A DNA stretch of 64,000 bases, taken from the NCBI GenBank assembly GCA_963757605.1, contig CAVWSF010000005.1, forward strand, positions 992,001-1,056,000. The letters run 5' to 3'. The position numbers and the translations under genes were made by a program. The notes beneath the pieces were generated by a model that was not told the DNA's origin, made no database searches, and saw only the letters and a program-made list of their open reading frames with translations. The stretch comes from JAICJC01 sp963757605. Its GTDB lineage: Bacteria; Actinomycetota; Thermoleophilia; Gaiellales; JAICJC01. Positions 41,829-49,337 of this stretch are shown here, piece after piece. How positions within the stretch are numbered: position 1 is the first letter of the stretch; each line of letters starts with the position of its first letter.

Positions 41829-42182
41829 TCAGGCGGCCGCGGCGATCGCCTCGGACTCGCTTCCGTGGATCGCGATCGCCTCGTCCAGCCGCGTCAGCTG
41901 GAAGATCTGGATGTAGTGGTCGGTGAGGCCGAACGCCAGCAGCCGCTGCTTCTGGCGGTTGGCGCGGACGAGCAGCGTGACGAGCAGCCCGATCCCGCTC
42001 GAGTTCATGTACTCGAGCTCGGAGAAGTTGAGGACGACCCAGCGCGTGTGCTCGCCGCTGGCGCGGCCGTAGGCGTCCATCAGCGGCCCTTCGCTGGCCG
42101 CCGTCACCTCGCCCGCGATGTCGATCACGCTCGCGCGCTCGGTCGGCGTCCGTACCGTCATCGAAACCGTTGTCTCGGTCAT
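41829..42182 (-). CDS. STAS-domain anti-sigma-factor antagonist 1
   Basis: The 117-residue protein has a SpoIIAA/RsbV-like STAS domain: VIDIAGEVTAASEGPLMDAY and the phosphorylation segment LEYMNSSGIGLLVTLL with the target Ser. It would be phosphorylated by an HATPase kinase and dephosphorylated by a PP2C phosphatase. It overlaps the next STAS gene by 4 bp. It may bind an anti-sigma factor encoded elsewhere. Confidence 0.9.
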   Translation of the reverse strand: MTETTVSMTVRTPTERASVIDIAGEVTAASEGPLMDAYGRASGEHTRWVVLNFSELEYMNSSGIGLLVTLLVRANRQKQRLLAFGLTDHYIQIFQLTRLDEAIAIHGSESEAIAAAA

Positions 42183-42526
42183 GTCGTGCTCCCCTCCGGG
42201 GCCGGAGCCCCAGCCTCGATGGTCATGAAGTCGGACAGGCGGGTGATCTCGAAGATCTCCCGGTAGTGGTCGGTGAGGGCCCGCGCCGTGACGGGCACGT
42301 CGGCGCCTCGGGCCCGGCCCAGGAGCCCCACGATGAGGGCGATGCCGGTCGAGTTGATGTAGGGCACCGCCGCGAAATCGAGCGTGAGCGACGTGGCCCC
42401 GGCGGCCGCCGCCTCGTTGTAGGCCCGGTCGAGGGCCGGCCCGGCCTCGCGGTCGACGTCGCCCGTGAGCAGGAGCGTTGCCTCGCCGCCGCTCACGTCC
42501 ACCTTCACCTCAAGCGCGGTCGTCAT
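42179..42526 (-). CDS. STAS-domain anti-sigma-factor antagonist 2
   Basis: The 115-residue protein is a second STAS protein, with LLLTGDVDREAGPALDRAYN and VPYINSTGIALIVGLLGRAR containing the phospho-Ser. It shares the C-terminal segment LTDHYREIFEITRLSDF with STAS 1 (LTDHYIQIFQLTRLDEA), so the two are paralogues. Its start lies within the end of the phosphatase gene (17-bp overlap). Confidence 0.9.
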   Translation of the reverse strand: MTTALEVKVDVSGGEATLLLTGDVDREAGPALDRAYNEAAAAGATSLTLDFAAVPYINSTGIALIVGLLGRARGADVPVTARALTDHYREIFEITRLSDFMTIEAGAPAPEGSTT

Positions 42527-44117
42527 CTCGGCCTCCTTCCAGGCGCATCACGAGCCGGGTGGTGTGGTGCTCGTCGTCGCCCGACACGTCCATCTCGTCC
42601 ACCATGTTGCGGATCAGGAACAGGCCCCAGCCGCGCGGCGTCTGCTCGCCGGCGAGCTTGGCGTCGATGTCGGGCTCCGGGGCCTCGGGCATCGGCCGCG
42701 CCGAGCCCCTGTCGGTGACCTCGACGCGCAGCGCGTCGCCGTCGCGAACGAGCCGCACGTCGACCGGCAGCTCGGGCCGGAATCCGTTCCCGTGCTCCAT
42801 CGCGTTCATGACCGCCTCGGCCACCGCCGTCTTCATCCGGTCGAGCCTGGCGGCGGGAAGGCCGGCGGCGACCAGCGCCGGCTCGAGCTGCCGGATCGCC
42901 TCGCGCTCGTTCCCGGGCTCGCTTGCCACCGAGAACTCGGCCAGGACGGCGGCGGGGCCTCCCGTCTCGCGGCGGATCGCGACGAGCGTGATGTCGTCCT
43001 CCTGCTCGGCGCCCGGCGCAGAGAACGCGGCGAGCGCGGCGATCAGCGTGCCCAGGAGGGCGTCGCCGCTCCGGGCACCCACCGCCGCCATGACGGCCGA
43101 CAGGCGGTCGCCGCCGAACATCTCGCGATCGGCGTCGTGCGCCTCGGTCACGCCGTCGGAGTAGAGCAGGAGGTGGGCGCCGGGATCGAGCACCGCCTCG
43201 GTCTCCTCGTAGGTCATGCCCGTCATGAGGCCGAGCGGCATCCCGCGCGCCATGTGCTCGGTGACGGTGCCTCCCGAGGCGACCATCGGCAGGTTGTGGC
43301 CGGCGTTTGCGAACACGAGCCGGCCCGTGTCGAGCTCGAGCACGCCGTAGAGGCAGGTCACGAACATGTTCTCGGGGATGTCCGGGACGAGGTGCTCGTT
43401 CACGCGCTCCAGCACCGCGCCCGGTTCCACCAGCCGCTGGGCCGAGGCCCGAAGGACGCTCCGCGTGGCGGCCATCACGAGCGCGGCCGGGACGCCCTTG
43501 TCGGTCACGTCGCCGACCACGATCCCGAGCCGGCCGTCCGGCAGGTCGATGAAGTCGTAGAAGTCGCCGCCGACCTCGCGCGCCGGCCGGTAGTCAGCCG
43601 CGACGCTCCACCCCGCGGCCTCCGGCAGCGAGCGCGGCAGGAAGTTCTGCTGGATGAGGCGGGCGACGGCGAGCTCCTGCTCGAGCCGCTCCCTGCTTCG
43701 CACCTCCGCCTCCTGCTCGCGGACGAGCTGGCCGACGCGGACGGCCGGCGCCGCCTGGGCGGCCAGGCTCTCGAGCAGGCGGCGGTCGTCGCCGGAGTAC
43801 TCCTGGTCGGACAGCCGCGGCCCGAGGTTCAGCAGGCCGATCAGCTCGCCCTGCGTCACCAGCGGCACCACCAGCTTCACGCCCGCCGCGCGCATCGCGT
43901 CGAGCGCGGGCGACTCGAGCTCGAGGGCCTCGATGTCGACGGCCCCTGCCGCGCTCTGGAAGTACGGGATGATCGGGTCGTTCGGTGCGATGTCGACCGG
44001 CACGGAGCTGGGCGCGAGCGCGCGCGGCGCCGGCTCCTCGCCGACCGACGCGGCGACGGCCGGAGCGGTGCGCCCGCGCGAGACGATGCGGCGAAGGCTG
44101 TGGGCAACCGAGCTCAT
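42510..44117 (-). CDS. GAF-PP2C (SpoIIE/RsbU) phosphatase fused to HATPase (RsbW-like)
   Basis: The 535-residue protein combines a partial GAF domain (about residues 45-130; AGVKLVVPLVTQGELIGLLN), a helical linker (QLVREQEAEVRSRERLEQEL), a PP2C/SpoIIE domain (about 160-380; REVGGDFYDFIDLPDGRLGI, ANAGHNLPMVASGG, SDGVTEAHD) and a C-terminal HATPase_c domain (about 395-525; AVAEAVMNAMEHGNGF, RGWGLFLIRNMVD). It therefore carries both the STAS phosphatase and the STAS kinase in one chain. ATG 44117 overlaps the stop of sensor A by 4 bp. Confidence 0.92.
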   Translation of the reverse strand: MSSVAHSLRRIVSRGRTAPAVAASVGEEPAPRALAPSSVPVDIAPNDPIIPYFQSAAGAVDIEALELESPALDAMRAAGVKLVVPLVTQGELIGLLNLGPRLSDQEYSGDDRRLLESLAAQAAPAVRVGQLVREQEAEVRSRERLEQELAVARLIQQNFLPRSLPEAAGWSVAADYRPAREVGGDFYDFIDLPDGRLGIVVGDVTDKGVPAALVMAATRSVLRASAQRLVEPGAVLERVNEHLVPDIPENMFVTCLYGVLELDTGRLVFANAGHNLPMVASGGTVTEHMARGMPLGLMTGMTYEETEAVLDPGAHLLLYSDGVTEAHDADREMFGGDRLSAVMAAVGARSGDALLGTLIAALAAFSAPGAEQEDDITLVAIRRETGGPAAVLAEFSVASEPGNEREAIRQLEPALVAAGLPAARLDRMKTAVAEAVMNAMEHGNGFRPELPVDVRLVRDGDALRVEVTDRGSARPMPEAPEPDIDAKLAGEQTPRGWGLFLIRNMVDEMDVSGDDEHHTTRLVMRLEGGRDDDRA

Positions 44118-45358
44118 GACACCTCCGTTGTACCGGGTGGGCGTTCCGGGTTCGTTACGGGATCGGGAATCCGGAGCCACAACGTCGCGTGGGCCGGGTG
44201 CAGCGTGTCGTTCACCGCCGCCAGGACCTCGCCTCTCGTGCTCTCCAGGTCGATCTGCCGGCGCAACCGCGATGCGAGCGCGTCGAGCGTCCGGCCGGCG
44301 TCGTATCGCGACCGGTAGAAGCGGCGATCGACCGTCGTCTGGATCCGCTTCCGCAGCGGCTGGAACGCGCCGGCGACGAGCAGCGTGGACGCGGTCACCG
44401 CGAGCGTGCTCGACTGGCCGCTGACCGAGCGCAGCGCGGCCTGGGCGACGTAGACGCCGCCGAAGTACAACGCCGCGAGCGAGGCGATCAGCACCGCGTA
44501 GACGACGGTGCGGTGGACGACGCGGTCGATGTCGTACAGCCGGTACCGCAGGATCGCCACGCCGGTGGCGGCCGGGAAGGCGGAGAAGCTGATGCCCATG
44601 ACGGCCATCCTGACCTGGGTGTTTCCGTCCGGCCAGATGAGCCACGTCGACATGTCGATCACGACGACGACCGCCACCAGCGCCCCGACGCCGAGGACGA
44701 GCTCGAGCTGGCGGCGCACCACGCCGCGGGCCTGGCGCAACCGGACGATCAACGAGGCGGCGGCGAGGGCGATGCCGACGGGGGCCAGCACCCATCCGGC
44801 GCCGTTCAACGCAGTCGCCGCACCACGCATGCCGGGGACGCCAAGCGGGTTCGAAGCCGCGTGGAACGGCTCATCGAGTGCGCCCGGCCGCCCGACATCG
44901 GTGACCAGGAGGAGCGCCATCGAGAGGCCGAGCAGGGCGGCCACGGGCCGCCAGCGCCGAGACGGCAGGTGCCCGTCCGGGAACACGAGCAACGCGAAGC
45001 CGAGAAACGGCGCAACGGCCTCGCTCGGGAACGTGCCCGCGGCCGCAGCGCCGAGAATCGCGTCCGACGTCGCGTTCAGGCCGTAGTCGGCGTATGCCCA
45101 CGCCAGCACCGACATGCCGCAGAGGACGCCGATCGCGCAGAAGATCCATCCGATCCGGTTGTCCGGAACGCGCGCCGCCACCATGGCTCCGACGGTCGCG
45201 AACGTCAGCGAGAGCACGAGGAACGACGCGCCGCCGATGCCCGCGAACACGTCGGCCGGCAACGGTTGCGCTGGACCGAGGACCAGCAGCACCGCGCTCG
45301 AAACGGCGATCACCACGCAGAGCGGCAAGGCCCACGGCGCGACGCGGCCCGCCGTCAC
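44114..45358 (-). CDS. Multi-TM sensor-like protein without kinase domain (paralogue A)
   Basis: The 414-residue protein has about nine hydrophobic helices. Family segments are NRIGWIFCAIGVLCGMSVLA, FPDGHLPSRRWRPVAALLG, LRYRLYDIDRVVHRTVVYAV, FQPLRKRIQTTVDRRFYRSR and, at the end, PAHATLWLRIPD. After this the usual histidine-kinase domain is missing. GTG 45358 overlaps the end of paralogue B by 4 bp, and its own stop overlaps the phosphatase start by 4 bp. This physical coupling to the PP2C protein is the best clue to its partner. Confidence 0.82.
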   Translation of the reverse strand: MTAGRVAPWALPLCVVIAVSSAVLLVLGPAQPLPADVFAGIGGASFLVLSLTFATVGAMVAARVPDNRIGWIFCAIGVLCGMSVLAWAYADYGLNATSDAILGAAAAGTFPSEAVAPFLGFALLVFPDGHLPSRRWRPVAALLGLSMALLLVTDVGRPGALDEPFHAASNPLGVPGMRGAATALNGAGWVLAPVGIALAAASLIVRLRQARGVVRRQLELVLGVGALVAVVVVIDMSTWLIWPDGNTQVRMAVMGISFSAFPAATGVAILRYRLYDIDRVVHRTVVYAVLIASLAALYFGGVYVAQAALRSVSGQSSTLAVTASTLLVAGAFQPLRKRIQTTVDRRFYRSRYDAGRTLDALASRLRRQIDLESTRGEVLAAVNDTLHPAHATLWLRIPDPVTNPERPPGTTEVS

Positions 45359-46503
45359 GGCTGCTCCACGGTCGGTCGCTCGGCGATCGGAGCAGGCCGG
45401 AGCCACAGGCTGCTGTGCGCCGGGTGCACCGTCGAGGTCACCGCATCGAGCAGCTCGTGCCGGAGCGCCTCGAGATCGATCTCGTCCCGCAGGCGCCCGG
45501 TGAACGCCTCCGCCGCCGCCCGTGCGTCGTAGGCCGAGCGATAGAAGCGGCGATCCACGCCCGCCTGGAGCCTGCGCCGAAGCGGCTGGAACGCCGCGGC
45601 CACCGCGAGCGTCGAGACCGTCACAGCAACCGTCCCCGACGAGCCGGTGACCGTGCGAAGGAGCGCCCCGACCAGCGTCACGCCGCCCAGGTAGACGCCC
45701 GCCAGCACGGCGACGAGCACGGCGTAGACCAGCGTGCGGCGGATGATCACGTCGACGTCGTAGAGCCGGTAGCGGAGCATGGCGAGGCCGACGGAGAGCG
45801 GGAGGAGCGCGTAGTCCAGCGCGTACAGGGCCTCGTACGGGGCCAGAACGGAGATGGCGAAGAAGCCGACGAACGCGGTGCAGGCGGCGAAGACGCACTC
45901 GCGGATCTGGATGCGCTGGGTCGAAGCCGCGCGCCGGTAGCGGACGATGGCCGAGGCGAGGCCCGCCGCGACCAGTGCGGCGACGGTCGCCGCGGTCGCG
46001 ACGACGACCGACTGCGGAGGCGAGTCGGTACCGCCCGCGAGCACGACGATCCACCCGACTGCAACGAGATCGGCGCGGACGAGGTGCCGCCATCGCGGTC
46101 CTGGAGGCCGGCCGTCCGGGAAGAGCAGCGGAACCAGGAGCGCGTAGGCGGCGAGCCCGGCCACCCAGGTCCAGCTGGAGAGCCAGTCGGCGGCGCCCGC
46201 TCCGGGTGCGCCGGGATGGTGGTCGTCTGCCCACGCCGCGTAGGTGCCCGCCGCGATCGCGACCGCGACCAGGCCCGGAGCGGCGCAGAAGATCCACCCG
46301 ATCGGATTTCGCGGCTCGCGGCGCGCGATCAGTGCTCCCAGCGTGGCCATCCCCTGCATGACCGAGCCGAACAGCAGAGCATCGAGAACGTTGCCGACAT
46401 TGAGGTCGGCCCCCAGGCTCACGAAGACCCCGGTGGCGAGCAGCAGGACGAGCGTCGCCAGCCAGGCGGCGGCCGCGGGCCGCGGCACGGAGGGCGGCGT
46501 CAT
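45355..46503 (-). CDS. Multi-TM sensor-like protein without kinase domain (paralogue B)
   Basis: The 382-residue paralogue has the same order of segments: NPIGWIFCAAPGLVAVAIAA, LFPDGRPPGPRWRHLVRADL, LRYRLYDVDVIIRRTLVYAV, FQPLRRRLQAGVDRRFYRSA and HPAHSSLWLRPAP. It is the shortest of the four, with one hydrophobic segment fewer near the N terminus. 4-bp overlaps join it to A and C. Confidence 0.82.
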   Translation of the reverse strand: MTPPSVPRPAAAAWLATLVLLLATGVFVSLGADLNVGNVLDALLFGSVMQGMATLGALIARREPRNPIGWIFCAAPGLVAVAIAAGTYAAWADDHHPGAPGAGAADWLSSWTWVAGLAAYALLVPLLFPDGRPPGPRWRHLVRADLVAVGWIVVLAGGTDSPPQSVVVATAATVAALVAAGLASAIVRYRRAASTQRIQIRECVFAACTAFVGFFAISVLAPYEALYALDYALLPLSVGLAMLRYRLYDVDVIIRRTLVYAVLVAVLAGVYLGGVTLVGALLRTVTGSSGTVAVTVSTLAVAAAFQPLRRRLQAGVDRRFYRSAYDARAAAEAFTGRLRDEIDLEALRHELLDAVTSTVHPAHSSLWLRPAPIAERPTVEQP

Positions 46504-47744
46504 CCCTGCGCCTCCGGCGGCCTGAGCCAGATCGTCGCGTGCGCCGGCTGGAGCGTCTGGCGGACGACATCCAGCACCTCGCCCGACACCGCCTCGATCT
46601 CGACCTGGTCGCGCAGCCTCCCGCTGAACGACTCGAGGGTGCGGGCCGCGTCATACCGCCCGCGGTAGAAGCGGCGGTCGACCGTCCGCTGGATCCGAGC
46701 CCTGAGCGGCTGGAAGGCGCCCGCCACGGCCAGGGTCGAGACGGTGACGCCGATCGCACCCGATCCACCCGTCACGTTTCGCAGGACGCCGCCGACGAGC
46801 GTCACGCCGCCCAGGTAGAGCGCCGCCAGGCTGCCGACCAGAACGGCGTACACCAGCGTGCGGCGGATGATGACGTCGATGTCGTAGAGCCGATAGCGGA
46901 GCACCGCGAACACGATGGCGACGGGAATCAGGCAGAAGCTCAGAAGCGACAAGGTCTGGGCGGCCGAGAGCCACGCAGGCGTGTGCTGCGACGAGGGGTC
47001 GACGTACCCCGCGAGCGGGACGACGACGGCATAGGCGGACGCCACTCCGGCAGCAGCCGCCGCGAGCCACTTCACCTGCTGCCGTTCCAGGCCCCGAGCA
47101 CGCCGGTAGCGGACGACGAGGCTCGCCGCCGAGGCGACCATCATCGCGACGACCACGAGGATCGCCAGCCAGTCGGCGGTCGTGAGCGCGGGGCCGATGA
47201 CGCCGATCCCGACGGGGTTCTGCACTCCGGGATACCCCGCATCCGCGAGCGGGCCGGGGCGGAACATGAGACCGATGAGCCCGACGCCCATCGCCACCAC
47301 GGTGGTCCACGCGACGTATCGCCAGCGACGACTCAGCAGGTGCCCGTCCGGGAAGAGCAAGAGCAGGAACGTCCCCGTGATTCCGATCGCCGGCAGCCAG
47401 AACGCGCTTCCCACCGCCGCGACGAGTGCCCCGCCGGGGAGATCGTTGTGCAGCTTCAAGGTGTAGTCGGCGTACGTGCTCGTGGCCGTCAACCCCCACG
47501 AGAAGCCGATCGCGAGCAGGAGCCAGCCGATCGGGTTGTCGGGCCGGCGGGCCGCGACGAGCCAGCCGGCGGCGGGGTACGTGATGATCGCGACGATGAT
47601 CGCAAGGGCGGTCCAGATCCCTCCGCCGGACCAGCTTCCGGATTGGTGGGCATCCGTGGAGAGCAGGCCGAACGCGACGGAGAACAGGAAGAGCGCGACG
47701 CACGCGGCGAAGACGACGGTCGCACGGGTGGCCCGGCGCCTCAT
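46500..47744 (-). CDS. Multi-TM sensor-like protein without kinase domain (paralogue C)
   Basis: The 414-residue paralogue has NPIGWLLLAIGFSWGLTATS, LFPDGHLLSRRWRYVAWTTV, LRYRLYDIDVIIRRTLVYAV and FQPLRARIQRTVDRRFYRGR, with ATIWLRPPEAQ at the end. Two juxtamembrane segments, RYRRARGLERQQVKWLAAAA and the later RRFYRGRYDAARTLESFSGR, are very close to those of paralogue D. ATG 47744 overlaps the stop of D by 4 bp. Confidence 0.82.
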   Translation of the reverse strand: MRRRATRATVVFAACVALFLFSVAFGLLSTDAHQSGSWSGGGIWTALAIIVAIITYPAAGWLVAARRPDNPIGWLLLAIGFSWGLTATSTYADYTLKLHNDLPGGALVAAVGSAFWLPAIGITGTFLLLLFPDGHLLSRRWRYVAWTTVVAMGVGLIGLMFRPGPLADAGYPGVQNPVGIGVIGPALTTADWLAILVVVAMMVASAASLVVRYRRARGLERQQVKWLAAAAAGVASAYAVVVPLAGYVDPSSQHTPAWLSAAQTLSLLSFCLIPVAIVFAVLRYRLYDIDVIIRRTLVYAVLVGSLAALYLGGVTLVGGVLRNVTGGSGAIGVTVSTLAVAGAFQPLRARIQRTVDRRFYRGRYDAARTLESFSGRLRDQVEIEAVSGEVLDVVRQTLQPAHATIWLRPPEAQG

Positions 47745-49018
47745 CGCTCGGGCTCCGCGGGACGGATCCACAGGGTGGCGTGGGCAGGGCGAAGCGTCTC
47801 CCGGACGACCCCCAGCACCTCGCCGCTCACCGTCTCGATGTCCACCTGCTCGCGCAGCCGGCCGCTGAACGACTCGAGCGTGCGAGCCGCGTCATAGCGT
47901 CCGCGGTAGAAGCGGTGATCGACCGCCCGCTGGATGCGACCCCGGAGCGGCTGGAAGGCCGCCGCCACGAGCAACGTCGCGACCGTTACCGCAAGCGTCC
48001 CCGACTGACCGCTCAGCGACCGCACAGCGGCCTGGATGCCGTAGACGATTGCGAAGTAGAGCAGCGCGAGGACCGACACGAGCGCCGCGTAGACCAGCGT
48101 GCGGCGAATGATCACGTCGATCTCATACAGGCGGTAGCGGAGCACGGCGATGCCGATCGCGACCGGGATGAGCCCCAGGCTCAGCACGAACGCGTCGTCG
48201 AGCAGGAGGCGCCACACCGGCTCCGGCCCGGAGCCGGCGGCGAGGGCGGAGATGCAGAGGTCGACGAGGTAGATCCACGCGGACACGCCCGCCGCCGCAG
48301 CCAGCCACTTCACCTGCTCGCGCTCGACCATGCCGGCGCGGCGGAACCGCACGACCAGGCTCGCTGCCGACGCGACCATCGTCACTGCGAGCACGAGCAC
48401 CGCGTAGTCGAGTACGGCAACGACCCCGCCGAGCGCGTCGATCCCCATTGGGTTCTGCGTGGGCGCGTAGGGGCTGTCCTTCAGCACGTCGGGGTCGACG
48501 AGGCCGGCGGCCGTACACGCCGCCGTGGCAGCCGCGCCGACATACGCGATCCATCGCCAGCGGGTACCGGGGAGGCGGCCGTCCGGGAAGAGCAGGAGGA
48601 GAAACGTCCCGGTGAGCCCGACCGGCGGGGCCCACACCGAGACCGTGAGGACCGCGGCGATGTCGGCCGCCGGGAGCGATCCGGGATGAAGCCGGAGGCC
48701 GTAGTCCGCGTAGCCGGTCGCACCGGCGAGCACACCCCAGCCTGCTCCGATGGCGAGCAGGATCCAGCCGATCGGGTTCGCCGGCTGGCGGGTGGCGATG
48801 ACGACTCCGGCGACCGGGAACGCCAGCAGCACCACAGCCGTCGCGATCCCCACGAGCAGATCGGCGCCGCCGCTTCCGAGGCTCTCCGAGCTCTGGAGAT
48901 CGCGCGTCAGCCACGCGGTCACGATCGCCACCGCCCACAGGACGCAGGTCGCGACGAACACCGCCCACGCCAGCCGCCTGCGGGCCGGGGAGCGCGCGCT
49001 GGCGTTCGGGCCGTTCAT
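47741..49018 (-). CDS. Multi-TM sensor-like protein without kinase domain (paralogue D, first of array)
   Basis: The protein of about 425 residues is the first of the four. It has NPIGWILLAIGAGWGVLAGA, LFPDGRLPGTRWRWIAYVGA, LRYRLYEIDVIIRRTLVYAA and FQPLRGRIQRAVDHRFYRGR, and ends ATLWIRPAEPER. I took ATG 49018 (MNGPNASARSPARRRLAW); ATG 49051 is also possible. A 43-residue mini-protein gene with a strong ribosome site lies 65 bp upstream on the same strand. Confidence 0.8.
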   Translation of the reverse strand: MNGPNASARSPARRRLAWAVFVATCVLWAVAIVTAWLTRDLQSSESLGSGGADLLVGIATAVVLLAFPVAGVVIATRQPANPIGWILLAIGAGWGVLAGATGYADYGLRLHPGSLPAADIAAVLTVSVWAPPVGLTGTFLLLLFPDGRLPGTRWRWIAYVGAAATAACTAAGLVDPDVLKDSPYAPTQNPMGIDALGGVVAVLDYAVLVLAVTMVASAASLVVRFRRAGMVEREQVKWLAAAAGVSAWIYLVDLCISALAAGSGPEPVWRLLLDDAFVLSLGLIPVAIGIAVLRYRLYEIDVIIRRTLVYAALVSVLALLYFAIVYGIQAAVRSLSGQSGTLAVTVATLLVAAAFQPLRGRIQRAVDHRFYRGRYDAARTLESFSGRLREQVDIETVSGEVLGVVRETLRPAHATLWIRPAEPER

Positions 49019-49082
49019 CGCGCGTTCAGCATCTTCGATCCTGCTCGGCATGGCAAGAGACCGCACGGCCGCCTGAGCCGGG

Positions 49083-49214
49083 TCAGGCGGCGATCCGGCG
49101 GCGGCCGCGAAGGCCGGCGGCGAGGCCGACACCGGCCAGGGCGGCTGCGACGCCCGCGGCCGCGCCGATGCCTGCGGCGGCTGCGAGGGAAGCGGTGCGG
49201 ATGGAGCGGGACAT
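49083..49214 (-). CDS. 43-residue glycine/alanine-rich single-pass membrane mini-protein
   Basis: From ATG 49214 the frame gives MSRSIRTASLAAAAGIGAAA and then a GxxxG-rich hydrophobic stretch (GVAAALAGVGLAAGL) closed by RGRRRIAA. AGGAGG lies 5 bp before the ATG, one of the best ribosome sites in the window. The helix with small residues and a basic C-terminal tail suggests a membrane mini-protein that packs against other helices. It is the first gene upstream of the four-sensor array and could be its regulatory subunit. No family is recognised. Confidence 0.65.
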   Translation of the reverse strand: MSRSIRTASLAAAAGIGAAAGVAAALAGVGLAAGLRGRRRIAA

Positions 49215-49337
49215 CGTGACCTCCTGCTGTTGCGGTCGTCGTCAACCGATTCCCAGGATCATCGACGGCGACCGTCCCGGAATCGTTACGGCGCGGCCGG
49301 CATGGGCGCGGTCGTGACGCTCTGCCATACTCGGCTC

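Noticed and set aside
44114..46768. A single 884-residue sensor protein spanning paralogues A and B
   Set aside because: Upstream of GTG 45358 the frame is out of phase with paralogue B and gives low-complexity Arg/Ser-rich sequence; B is intact in its own frame.
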